Positions 50,874 to 58,764 of a stretch of 64,000 nucleotides of DNA are shown piece by piece. The translations under genes were made by a program, and so were the position numbers. Every line of letters begins with the position of its first letter. Positions within the stretch are counted from its first letter, which is position 1. The notes beneath the pieces are model-generated. The model ran no database searches. It was not told where the DNA came from and worked only from the letters and a program-made list of their open reading frames with translations. Source of the DNA: CAZJWC01 sp964550125. Lineage in GTDB: Bacteria; Bacillota; Clostridia; Christensenellales; Borkfalkiaceae. The stretch is taken from contig CAZJWC010000005.1 in NCBI GenBank assembly GCA_964550125.1, positions 1 through 64,000 of the forward strand, in the 5' to 3' direction.

Positions 50874-53282
50874 TTATTCTCCTTTTAAAAGTGCTTCCAA
50901 AAGTCTAATTTTATAAATTTTATGGAACTCACTCTTTTCTATTAAACTTTCAAATTCTTCTTCACTTTCACATCTATAAAGTTCGTCATGAAGGGTATAT
51001 CTTTCCTTTGTATCTCCTTCCAATCGCAATAATGAATATTTAATTCTGTCCCTTAAATATTCAATTCTAGACATGCTTTCAAAGCAAACCTTAATCTTAT
51101 AATTTGCCATAAAATCAATATTTTTAAGAGTTATTTCAAGGCAATCATCTATCTTGTAATCAAACTGAACATCTACTCCGTTTGCAGTAACTAAAATTGA
51201 ATTAACTTTGCCAATATTTTTATAACTGAAAACATATTCTCTATTTTTAGGCAAAATATTTGAATAACCGGTAGTATAAAACTCTGTAATTTGAGTTTTA
51301 TCTTCTATGCTATTTTCAAATCTTGTAATGGCTGATTTTTCACCTAAATCCTCATACAATTCAAAAACACCCTTGCCGTTATACACCTCAAGTTCAAGCG
51401 ATTTAGGGTTTTCTATCGAATTATTATGCTCATATTTTGCAAGAGGAATAATTCCTCCTTCTTTAGCAAATACAGGTATACTATCTAGCCATCTAACTAT
51501 TTCAATCTCTCGTCCACCTTGATAGATGTCTCCTGTAAAAACATCAGTCCAAGTTCCCTCGGGCAACCATACTCGCATTTGAGTTAGATTTTTATACTGG
51601 CTAGGTTTAGTGATAGGAGCAACCAATAATTGCCCACCAAAAAGGTATTCATTTTTGTATCTATAAGCAAATTTTTCATTTGGATACTCATAATACAAAG
51701 GTTCACACAAGGCAATACCGTTTTTATGCGTTTGATAGTTCGCAGAATACAAATATGGGATAAGTCTATGTCGTAAACGCAAGAACTTTGACGCAAGTTC
51801 ACCTATTCCGTTCATAAACGTCCAAGGCTCTTTAGTCGTAACTTCATTACAGGTACTATGCATACGTAGGATAGGATTAAACACTGCAAACTGTATATAT
51901 CTTAAATATCTTTCATCATTTTTATCGCCGTTATAATGTCCACCAATATCGTGACTCCACCAAGTATATCCTATATTTGAAGCATTTACAGTAAAATAGG
52001 GCAAATAGTCCAAACTGTTCCAAGACATAATGGTATCTCCCGTAAATCCAAGAGGATATCTATGCGCACCCACTCCACAGTATCTTGAAAGTATAATCTG
52101 CTCATTTGAATTATTTTTATCTAAAGTATGATAGTGATTCAATGACCATAAAGGGTCCAGCCCTTCCATTTTTGAGGAAGTACCCTGTTGCCAATCCACC
52201 CACCAAAAATCAACGCCTTGTTCTTCTAAAGGGTGATGCAATATATCAAAATAATTATTTATAAATCTGGTATCAGCAATATCAAATGGAATATGTTGCT
52301 CCGTAGAGGCATCTATTCCCATCGCATTTGCCATTTTTTCATAGCAGTCTTCGTAGTATCTTACACCCTGTGCTGGGTGCAAATTCAAGGTTACCTTTAG
52401 TCCTCTATCTTTCAATTTTTTTAAAAATTCTTTAGGATTATGGAAAAACCTATTATTCCAAGAATAACCCGTCCAACCGATGCCCCATTTCGACTCATCA
52501 CCTAGGTAATAGGGGGTATTTTTCCCTGTTGAAGTAATTTCTTTTTCATTATCAACATCAAACGAATAATGCCAGTCCATATCAATAGTTGCTACCGTTA
52601 AAGGAATATCTGCCTTTGCAAACTTGTCCATTAGAGATAGGTATTCTTTGTCAGTATAGGCTTTATATCTACTCCACCAATTTCCCAAAGCAAATCTAGG
52701 AATCAAAGGAGTATGCCCTGTGATTTGATATAACGCTTTTACTGCACCACGATAGTCGTTGCCGTAAGCAAATACATAAATATCAAGTTGCTCGTTTGAG
52801 GCAGGTGCCAATTCCCCTGTACTCTTTAAAATTAAGGAGTTTAAATCGTCCAAAACAGCCACACCATTTTTGGAACACACGCCGTAGTCAAGTTTCAACT
52901 TACTACCGTCTCGCATAATATCTCCGTTACAACCATCAAGAGTTCTTGCCGTGCCTTCAAGATTATGTTCGTTTGTCAGTAAAACGTTCCTTCCATTGAC
53001 CACTGCATAGCTTTTTGCAAAATCATTGCCATCAACTACCAGTTGTGTTTTTCTAGTAGTTAAAAACAACTTATTATCGTTTACATAACTAGTAAAAATT
53101 TGAGAAACTGCATCTCTAAAAAAAACGCTTTGAGTTGCTTCATCATTAAAAACTCTATTTTCATCTTTTTCCACACGGAACAGTCTATCTGCTAATACAG
53201 TAATTCTGTAATCGTTAAATGTAAGCACATTATCAGGTTTTGCAATAGGTCTTGTATTTGCAATCAGTTTTTCGTTTAACAT
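50874..53282 (-). CDS. glycoside hydrolase family 31 (alpha-glucosidase/alpha-xylosidase type)
   Basis: 802 aa, no signal peptide, so cytoplasmic. N-terminal beta-sandwich, then the TIM barrel with GNWWSRYKAYTD, IDMDWHY, nucleophile D363 in WWVDWQQG and acid/base D416 in GFTGDT. TWWSHDIGGH and the C-terminal beta domains (EYPNEKFAYRYKNEYLFGG, LLVAPIT) complete the fold. The QQ after the nucleophile Asp differs from the classical WxDMNE of alpha-glucosidases, so the substrate may differ; retaining alpha-glycosidase activity is still expected. Promoter at 53310-53337. Confidence 0.93.
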   Translation of the reverse strand: MLNEKLIANTRPIAKPDNVLTFNDYRITVLADRLFRVEKDENRVFNDEATQSVFFRDAVSQIFTSYVNDNKLFLTTRKTQLVVDGNDFAKSYAVVNGRNVLLTNEHNLEGTARTLDGCNGDIMRDGSKLKLDYGVCSKNGVAVLDDLNSLILKSTGELAPASNEQLDIYVFAYGNDYRGAVKALYQITGHTPLIPRFALGNWWSRYKAYTDKEYLSLMDKFAKADIPLTVATIDMDWHYSFDVDNEKEITSTGKNTPYYLGDESKWGIGWTGYSWNNRFFHNPKEFLKKLKDRGLKVTLNLHPAQGVRYYEDCYEKMANAMGIDASTEQHIPFDIADTRFINNYFDILHHPLEEQGVDFWWVDWQQGTSSKMEGLDPLWSLNHYHTLDKNNSNEQIILSRYCGVGAHRYPLGFTGDTIMSWNSLDYLPYFTVNASNIGYTWWSHDIGGHYNGDKNDERYLRYIQFAVFNPILRMHSTCNEVTTKEPWTFMNGIGELASKFLRLRHRLIPYLYSANYQTHKNGIALCEPLYYEYPNEKFAYRYKNEYLFGGQLLVAPITKPSQYKNLTQMRVWLPEGTWTDVFTGDIYQGGREIEIVRWLDSIPVFAKEGGIIPLAKYEHNNSIENPKSLELEVYNGKGVFELYEDLGEKSAITRFENSIEDKTQITEFYTTGYSNILPKNREYVFSYKNIGKVNSILVTANGVDVQFDYKIDDCLEITLKNIDFMANYKIKVCFESMSRIEYLRDRIKYSLLRLEGDTKERYTLHDELYRCESEEEFESLIEKSEFHKIYKIRLLEALLKGE

Positions 53283-53309
53283 AATCTTTTCCTTATCACA
53301 TTTTTATAA

Positions 53310-53337
53310 ATTATACCATAAAAAAGAAAAAAAACAA
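53310..53337 (-). promoter_or_regulatory. promoter of the GH31 operon
   Basis: Reverse strand TTGTTT (53332-53337), 16-bp spacer, perfect TATAAT (53310-53315) with extended TGG. Confidence 0.6.
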
Positions 53338-53378
53338 ACTATTCAACTATATTCTTAAATTTTATCTTATAAAATAAA

Positions 53379-53412
53379 AAGCACAACAGGTAAAAACTTA
53401 CCCATTATGCTT
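53379..53412 (-). terminator. terminator of the six-helix membrane protein gene
   Basis: Two-step hairpin on the reverse strand: AAGCA/TGCTT outer and GGTAA/TTACC inner arms separated by an internal loop, then a T-rich tail. Confidence 0.5.
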
Positions 53413-53418
53413 AATTGT

Positions 53419-54144
53419 TTAGTTATTTTTGGTTTGCTTCTTTTTTCCTTTGGCAACACCGTGAATAATTAGATGACCTACAGAGTAAAACACAATCTCG
53501 CACATTATAAATATAAATGCCCAAACCAAAAGAAACACTCCACCAAAAGATGTGTTTTCTCCTGTATTTTTCAAAAGAATTAGGGCATTAAAAAAATAAT
53601 AAGAAATAAATATTCCTGCTACAATACAAATGAAATTTATTACTATTTTGGCAATACTCCTAACATGAATAATATTTTTTTTATAAAAAATATGGCCTAT
53701 CACTACATCTAACAATATACCTAATAAAATGGAGAAAAAAATTGTTGCTAATGCAATGTACAAAAGGGTAACTATATCATCAATAGGTGTCGTTCCAGAA
53801 AGTAAAGTAATTGAAATAGGAAATAGTAATGATGCCATAAAACCAAAAATAAACATTTTTATGATTTTATATAAACCGTTGTTTCCTTCAATCGTCCTTT
53901 CTTTATAATTTATCTTTATTAGATAATAAAAGGCAATCATAACGGATATATCAATAATTGAGGTTGCAATTATTAAAATAAAAGGATGCTTTGAAATAAG
54001 CATAAGTACTGCATTAAAAATCATTGTCATCACAAAAACAATACTCATTAGTTTAGCGAATCTGCTTATCCTTTTAATCTGTAAATCAACTCTTTCCTCA
54101 ACATCTTCTATTTTTTCACTCTCGTTGTTTAGTCCCATAAACAC
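53419..54144 (-). CDS. polytopic membrane protein, unknown
   Basis: 241 aa with about six hydrophobic helices (near residues 30-50, 55-75, 92-112, 118-150, 160-180 and 200-225). The start region is acidic and the C-terminus strongly basic (KGKKKQTKNN), fitting a cytoplasmic tail. Not recognised. It follows LemA on the same strand but is separated by a terminator, so it is probably its own unit. Confidence 0.65.
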   Translation of the reverse strand: MFMGLNNESEKIEDVEERVDLQIKRISRFAKLMSIVFVMTMIFNAVLMLISKHPFILIIATSIIDISVMIAFYYLIKINYKERTIEGNNGLYKIIKMFIFGFMASLLFPISITLLSGTTPIDDIVTLLYIALATIFFSILLGILLDVVIGHIFYKKNIIHVRSIAKIVINFICIVAGIFISYYFFNALILLKNTGENTSFGGVFLLVWAFIFIMCEIVFYSVGHLIIHGVAKGKKKQTKNN

Positions 54145-54241
54145 CTCATTGTTTTTAAAACTAGATTAAGTATACCACATCTTAATATAAAGGACAATAA
54201 ATTTTTTTAGAATTTACGAAAAATGTGTTTATTCACAAAAT

Positions 54242-54270
54242 AAAAACACCTATTTGACATAGGTGTTTTT
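54242..54270 (-). terminator. terminator after lemA
   Basis: Perfect 12-bp stem AAAAACACCTAT/ATAGGTGTTTTT with loop TTGAC, 6 bp after the LemA stop. Confidence 0.85.
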
Positions 54271-54276
54271 TGTTGA

Positions 54277-54843
54277 TTAAAAATCAAATTTAACATCTTG
54301 AAGTTTTCTTTCTTCAGCAACAAAGAACTCTCTCTTTTCGCAATGACACATTGATGCAATGATTGAAGAAGGGAAAGAAATTACTTTAGCATTATAAGCG
54401 TTTACGTTACTATTGTACAAACGGCGAGATGCTTGCAAATGTTCTTCAGTATCCATAACTGCAACTTGTAATTGCTTGAATTGTTCGTTAGCCTTTAATT
54501 GAGGATAGTTTTCTGCAACCGCATAAACTTGACTCATTGCTTTTGAAATTTTTTCTTGAGTTTCATTAAGCTCAGCAACTGTCATACCACTTCTCATTTT
54601 GATTGTTTCAACATAAGTTTCTTTTTCGTGTTTTGCATAACCTTTTGCGATATCAAAAAGTTTAGTCAAAACATCATATCTCTTTGTCAACGCAATTTCA
54701 ATTCCAGAGCAAGCCTCGTCAATTTTTAACTCACCACGCTTTAAAGTATTTCTTGTAGAAATACCCCAAATTAAAATGATGAAAAGTACTACACCAGCGA
54801 TGATGCCAACAACAGCACCTGTACCTAATAATAAATTATTCAT
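54277..54843 (-). CDS. lemA: LemA family protein
   Basis: 188 aa. One N-terminal membrane helix (about residues 8-26) and the coiled-coil LemA body, with IDEACSGIEIALTKRYDVLTKL, AENYPQLKANEQFKQLQ, EEHLQASRRLYN and NAYNAKVISFPSSIIA. LemA is a conserved membrane protein of unclear biochemical role. It is paired with the DUF3137 gene 25 bp upstream, a common association. Ribosome binding site AAGGAG. Confidence 0.93.
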   Translation of the reverse strand: MNNLLLGTGAVVGIIAGVVLFIILIWGISTRNTLKRGELKIDEACSGIEIALTKRYDVLTKLFDIAKGYAKHEKETYVETIKMRSGMTVAELNETQEKISKAMSQVYAVAENYPQLKANEQFKQLQVAVMDTEEHLQASRRLYNSNVNAYNAKVISFPSSIIASMCHCEKREFFVAEERKLQDVKFDF

Positions 54844-54868
54844 ATATTACTCCTTTTTCTTTTGAAAT

Positions 54869-55801
54869 TTATTTAAATACTTTTTTGTTTAATTCTAACA
54901 TATCAACGATATCAGTTATTATCTTAATTTCAAGCATTGCATTATCACATAATTTAACTATATCGTATTTTCCCTTTGTAGAAACTGAAAAAGAGGTTTT
55001 ACTATTAGCAAGTGCGATAGTTAAGTTTCCTGCCTGAAAACTCATCATAAATGCACCTGGATTTTGTGCTTCTAGTTCCAAAAGTTTCTCCATAATTTGT
55101 GGAGTCAATATGTAAAAGCAGTCGTGTTCACTTTGAGCATAAGTTTTAAACTTTTTGTTAAACACTTCACTTTCAAGACAGACTTTCGTCATGCCTGAAG
55201 TATCACCTCTTTTAAATCTTTCACATACCATTATGTCAGTTAAGAAATTTTTATTAAATTCAAAACACATCCAACGACCTTTAAAAACAGAAAATTCATG
55301 TCTTTCTACATGCCCTTCCGAATCGGTTGTATATTCTACTCTAATCAAATCAAGGAAAGATTGATAAAAAGGAACACCTTTATAACTTCCTGATATAAAA
55401 TCGCCTCCACGAACTATATCTACCTCTTGTCTACTAATTAGCCTACTTTTCCAAATTAAATCATCACGGACATGTGAATTGGGTTGATAGTTATAGTTAT
55501 CAAAGGTAGATGAAAAAACCCTACTCAAAATTTCATTTTTGTACAGTTTATTCAAGTTTTTATGGTTTGAGCAACATAGGATAATACAAACCACCAAAAA
55601 TATGATACCGAATACCATAAAAAAGACAGAAATATTACCTGTTAATATTTGAGTCGTAAACAATACTACGGATACAACCAACAAGCATATCGGTATAACA
55701 AGTACCTTTAGACATTTTTTGTAGGTATTATAATACTTTTGAAGGTTATTTTGTACGTTTTCAGGAATACTTTTTGATAATTCTTCTCCGGTCATAAACA
55801 C
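54869..55801 (-). CDS. DUF3137 membrane protein
   Basis: 310 aa. Two membrane helices (about residues 33-52 and 60-80) and a C-terminal soluble domain with SFDNYNYQPN-like spacing, GDFISGSYKGVPF and VFKGRWMCFEF, hallmarks of DUF3137. These proteins usually accompany LemA, as here. First gene of the pair, with a consensus promoter at 55845-55874. Function unknown. Confidence 0.85.
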   Translation of the reverse strand: MFMTGEELSKSIPENVQNNLQKYYNTYKKCLKVLVIPICLLVVSVVLFTTQILTGNISVFFMVFGIIFLVVCIILCCSNHKNLNKLYKNEILSRVFSSTFDNYNYQPNSHVRDDLIWKSRLISRQEVDIVRGGDFISGSYKGVPFYQSFLDLIRVEYTTDSEGHVERHEFSVFKGRWMCFEFNKNFLTDIMVCERFKRGDTSGMTKVCLESEVFNKKFKTYAQSEHDCFYILTPQIMEKLLELEAQNPGAFMMSFQAGNLTIALANSKTSFSVSTKGKYDIVKLCDNAMLEIKIITDIVDMLELNKKVFK

Positions 55802-55844
55802 ACCTTTTTTTTCTTTATGTAATTACTTTATTTTTCTTAATCAT

Positions 55845-55874
55845 ATAATATCACAAATTTTACTTTTAAGTCAA
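55845..55874 (-). promoter_or_regulatory. promoter of DUF3137-lemA
   Basis: Reverse strand TTGACT (55869-55874), 18-bp spacer, TATTAT (55845-55850) with extended TGA. Confidence 0.7.
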
Positions 55875-56036
55875 CAGTTGTAGTTGAAATATCCAAGCAG
55901 TTATTACAGATTTCCTGCGTATTAAACACAAAACTTGTAATTTTTACAAGACAGATAATTTACCTCGTAACAAAATATCTTTAAAAAAAAAGAAGATAGG
56001 TTAACCTACCTTCTTTATAAAAACATCTTATTAAAA
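55875..56036. other. intergenic region between the DUF3137 promoter and tRNA-Thr
   Basis: Apart from the promoter at 55845-55874 and the terminator at 55983-56016 I see no coding or structured element. The sequence is AT-rich with no open frame carrying a ribosome binding site. Confidence 0.6.
55983..56016 (-). terminator. terminator after tRNA-Thr
   Basis: AAAGAAG-ATAGGTT pairs with AACCTA-CCTTCTTT (one mismatch); on the reverse strand it is followed by nine T residues. Confidence 0.8.
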
Positions 56037-56112
56037 TGGAGCTACTGATGAGACTTGAACTCACGACCTATTGATTACGAATCAATTGCTCTACCAACTG
56101 AGCCACAGTAGC
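56037..56112 (-). tRNA. tRNA-Thr (anticodon CGT)
   Basis: Reverse strand: acceptor GCTACTG/CAGTAGC, discriminator T, encoded CCA. Anticodon arm ATTGA-TTCGTAA-TCAAT gives CGU (codon ACG). D-arm GCTCAGTTGGTAGAGC and T-arm GAGTTCAAGTC are standard. It lies directly behind the lipid kinase gene with no terminator between. Confidence 0.95.
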
Positions 56113-56116
56113 ATAG

Positions 56117-56130
56117 AGGCGATAACGCCT
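56117..56130 (-). other. small hairpin at the tRNA-Thr leader
   Basis: AGGCG/CGCCT with loop ATAA between the lipid kinase stop and the tRNA. It shares the 8-mer ATAGAGGC (56113-56120), touching the tRNA 5' end, with the tRNA-Pro leader. Confidence 0.5.
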
Positions 56131-57048
56131 TTATATATTTTTTATATTCTTTTTTAAAATAATATCAATCGCCTTAGGAACAATACTGTAAATAACGTTT
56201 CCTTCTTCGCCCTTTTCACCGTCATAGTTCCATACTACATTTTCATCTGTTTTGAACTCAAAATAATCGCCTTTTATACGAACTATACGCTTTTCTTTAA
56301 TTCTATAACCAAACAAAAACATTTTTGCGATAGCAAGCAATGCCATAATTTTACTTCTCTTTGATTTAGGCTTGTTTGTCTTAATCATTGCAACTTCAAC
56401 TTGTCCGTCAACCAAGGAAGCGTGTTTATTAACTCTCATACCTGCTATTGATTTAGAATTCATAATTAAAATCAAAATACAGTCAGTTTCTGCAACTAAA
56501 TCACCATACCAGTTATACGCCTGGATATGAAAGGTAGGAACTTTATTCTTTTCTAAAAGAGCATTATAGACATAGGCAATTTTCCCCCAAGACTTTTTCT
56601 TGTTTTGGGGAGTTGAATATGTTGACTTTGTTAATACTCCTGCACAAACTACATACATTGCATATCTTTCATTGACACGCATACAGTCAACAGATTTTAC
56701 CTCTCCATTGAGAATTAGTTGGACTGCCTTTTTAATAGTACGTGGTATTTTCAAAGTTCTTGCAACATCATTGCAAGTACCTGTGGGAATATAACCCAAT
56801 GAAGGTTTTTTCTCCAAGGGAGCAAGGGCATTGACAACTTCATTAAAGGTACCGTCTCCACCAGAAAAAACAACAGTATTGTAGTCGTTAGCAATCTCTT
56901 TTAGTTTTACCGTCATATCTTTAGGAGCAGTTGTTGCATAAGTATCTACGATATCGTATTTCGTTTTTAATCTTTCAACAATGTAATTTCTATTCTTTTC
57001 AGACTTACCTTTTCCACTATTTGGGTTATATATGTAAATACACTTCAT
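56131..57048 (-). CDS. diacylglycerol kinase family lipid kinase (DagK/YegS type)
   Basis: 305 aa soluble lipid kinase. YNPNSGKGKSEK starts the nucleotide site, FSGGDGTFNEVVNAL is the catalytic glycine-rich loop, and PTGTCNDVARTL the substrate loop. The C-terminal beta-sandwich ends with YFEFKTDENVVWNYDGE. The likely reaction is phosphorylation of diacylglycerol or a related lipid to recycle membrane lipid. The ATG at 57048 (GAGG 5 bp upstream) is preferred to GTG 57054. Own promoter at 57072-57100; tRNA-Thr is probably on the same transcript. Confidence 0.92.
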   Translation of the reverse strand: MKCIYIYNPNSGKGKSEKNRNYIVERLKTKYDIVDTYATTAPKDMTVKLKEIANDYNTVVFSGGDGTFNEVVNALAPLEKKPSLGYIPTGTCNDVARTLKIPRTIKKAVQLILNGEVKSVDCMRVNERYAMYVVCAGVLTKSTYSTPQNKKKSWGKIAYVYNALLEKNKVPTFHIQAYNWYGDLVAETDCILILIMNSKSIAGMRVNKHASLVDGQVEVAMIKTNKPKSKRSKIMALLAIAKMFLFGYRIKEKRIVRIKGDYFEFKTDENVVWNYDGEKGEEGNVIYSIVPKAIDIILKKNIKNI

Positions 57049-57071
57049 TGCCACCTCACAATACTTTCACT

Positions 57072-57100
57072 ATTATAATACAATTTTTTTTTATTTGCAA
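57072..57100 (-). promoter_or_regulatory. promoter of the lipid kinase
   Basis: Reverse strand TTGCAA (57095-57100), 17-bp spacer, perfect TATAAT (57072-57077). Confidence 0.8.
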
Positions 57101-57116
57101 GGATTTACACGGTTAA

Positions 57117-57815
57117 TTATTGACAGATTGCAGTTATATTTTTTAAAACATTTAGTTGTAGATTTCTTATTTGAGAAGATAAAACTATATTTGAAACTAT
57201 TTTTTGCAATTTCAATATTGTACTTGAATTTAATGAGTCAAAATTTGAATATCTTGAGGAAGTAAGTTTCTCCTTTGTATTTTGGCTATATAGTTTTTTA
57301 ACTTCTTTATTAAGTTGAACAATCTCCTTTTTTGCTCGTTCTTGGGTATAATCTCCACTGTCTAATTTTAAGGCAATATCACCTAATGTGGAAATTAAAT
57401 CAATATAAAAATAAAGATTTTTTTCAATTATGCTTAACCTATCTTTATCTTTCTCATTAAATTCAAACTTTTCTATTTCAACCTTTAAAACCTCTACATT
57501 TATATCGCCTAATTTTAAACTACACGCTACTACCTTTGCCTGTTTTTCATCATCATAACAAGCAAGGGAGAGATAGTTTTCTCCCTTATAGGAAAATAAA
57601 TAATTTGCACCACCATTGATGTAAACAGTATTTATTGCAGAGGATACAACAACCTCATATTCACTATGTAAAGCATTTATCAAAAAAAAACTTTTATTGA
57701 TTTGCAAATAGTCTTTTTTAGTACAACTACAAAGAGAAAATACTATTACAATAAAAATTATAAAAATACCTTTATTTTTTTGCAATTTTGATTTATAATT
57801 ATATTTAGAATACAT
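57117..57815 (-). CDS. lipoprotein, unknown
   Basis: 232 aa from the ATG at 57815. Basic N-terminus, hydrophobic GIFIIFIVIVFSL and lipobox LCSC (cysteine about residue 30), so a lipid-anchored extracellular protein. The body is mainly helical with an acidic/lysine mix; no motif recognised. No good ribosome binding site is seen at either plausible start (57815 or 57857), so the exact start and translation efficiency are uncertain. It is divergent from the DUF6062 gene with only 30 bp between starts. Confidence 0.65.
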   Translation of the reverse strand: MYSKYNYKSKLQKNKGIFIIFIVIVFSLCSCTKKDYLQINKSFFLINALHSEYEVVVSSAINTVYINGGANYLFSYKGENYLSLACYDDEKQAKVVACSLKLGDINVEVLKVEIEKFEFNEKDKDRLSIIEKNLYFYIDLISTLGDIALKLDSGDYTQERAKKEIVQLNKEVKKLYSQNTKEKLTSSRYSNFDSLNSSTILKLQKIVSNIVLSSQIRNLQLNVLKNITAICQ

Positions 57816-57845
57816 ATTCAATTTTATGAAAAAGGGAGAAAAGAT

Positions 57846-58526
57846 ATGAATTACCACATTGGCAATTTGCTAATATATCAAGAATTTAACGATAAAAATG
57901 AGTGTCCTCTATGTCAAATTAGAAAAATCATTGAAGATAGACTGATAAATCAATATCTCAATGAAAAAGTTATGGAACCAACTTGTAGAAAAATCGTAAA
58001 CGCAAAGGGGTTTTGCTTACAACACCAGAAAATTATGCACTCACGAGAAAGTAAACTTTCTCTTGCACTCCAAAATTCAACTAGGATGGAAACTGTTATT
58101 TCATCAATGAAAAGTATGAAAGACAAAAAACAAATTCTTGCACAGGCTGAACTTTTGGAGAAGCAAACGCAAACTTGTGCAATTTGCGATGACGTTGAAG
58201 ACACAATGACTAGATATGCAATGACAGTTGCACAAATGTATTATGCAGAGGAAAAATTTAAGGGAATTTTACTTGGAACTAAAGGTTTTTGTATGTACCA
58301 TTACGCACAACTTTTAAAGCATAGCGACTGTGCAAAAAGCAAACAAGTTGAGTTTGCTAACTTAATTTATGAATTGCAAAAGGCTAATATGGAAAAAAGT
58401 ATTGCTGACCTACTTTGGTTTTGCGATAAAAATGACCATAAAAACATAAACGCTCCATGGCGTGGCTGTGAAAATGCGTTAGCTAGGTCAATAGAAAGAT
58501 TACAAATAGATGAACTAAAAAAATAA
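57846..58526 (+). CDS. DUF6062-like cysteine-rich protein
   Basis: 226 aa, soluble. Two similar halves each carry a CxxC and a GFC-x2-H motif (CPLC, GFCLQHQ; then CAIC, GFCMYHY), which suggests two zinc-binding sites from an internal duplication. Matches my recollection of the DUF6062 family of Clostridia; function unknown. The start has GGGAG 7 bp upstream. It ends at a perfect terminator and is thus monocistronic. Confidence 0.8.
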   Translation: MNYHIGNLLIYQEFNDKNECPLCQIRKIIEDRLINQYLNEKVMEPTCRKIVNAKGFCLQHQKIMHSRESKLSLALQNSTRMETVISSMKSMKDKKQILAQAELLEKQTQTCAICDDVEDTMTRYAMTVAQMYYAEEKFKGILLGTKGFCMYHYAQLLKHSDCAKSKQVEFANLIYELQKANMEKSIADLLWFCDKNDHKNINAPWRGCENALARSIERLQIDELKK

Positions 58527-58529
58527 AAG

Positions 58530-58553
58530 AACGGCGAAAATCGCCGTTTTTTT
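58530..58553. terminator. bidirectional terminator
   Basis: Stem ACGGCGA/TCGCCGT with loop AAA, flanked by A- and T-runs. It serves the DUF6062 gene (+) and the YjzC-like gene (-). Confidence 0.9.
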
Positions 58554-58561
58554 ACTATGAA

Positions 58562-58714
58562 TTATTCCTCGATTTCATAATGCCAACCAGATTGTTGTGT
58601 GGGAGGTAAAGTATCACCCTTTTCCATTTGAACGGTATTTACAACCTCACCATTTTTACCAATAACTTTGTAAGAACCACTCTTGGGAGCAGTATCACCA
58701 CTATTTAATCTCAT
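58562..58714 (-). CDS. YjzC-like small protein
   Basis: 50 aa. Perfect ribosome binding site GGAGG 6 bp before ATG 58714. The sequence opens MRLNSGDTAPKSGSYKVIG and closes with EKGDTLPPT...GWHYEIEE. The pattern 'GDxAPxxGxYxxIG...KGDxxPPT...W' matches the YjzC family of Bacillota. Function unknown. Too short for usual gene-length filters but well supported by start signals and terminator. Confidence 0.8.
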   Translation of the reverse strand: MRLNSGDTAPKSGSYKVIGKNGEVVNTVQMEKGDTLPPTQQSGWHYEIEE

Positions 58715-58764
58715 AATATACCTCCATAAGATTTATACAATTATGTTGCTCAAAAGGAGGATAA

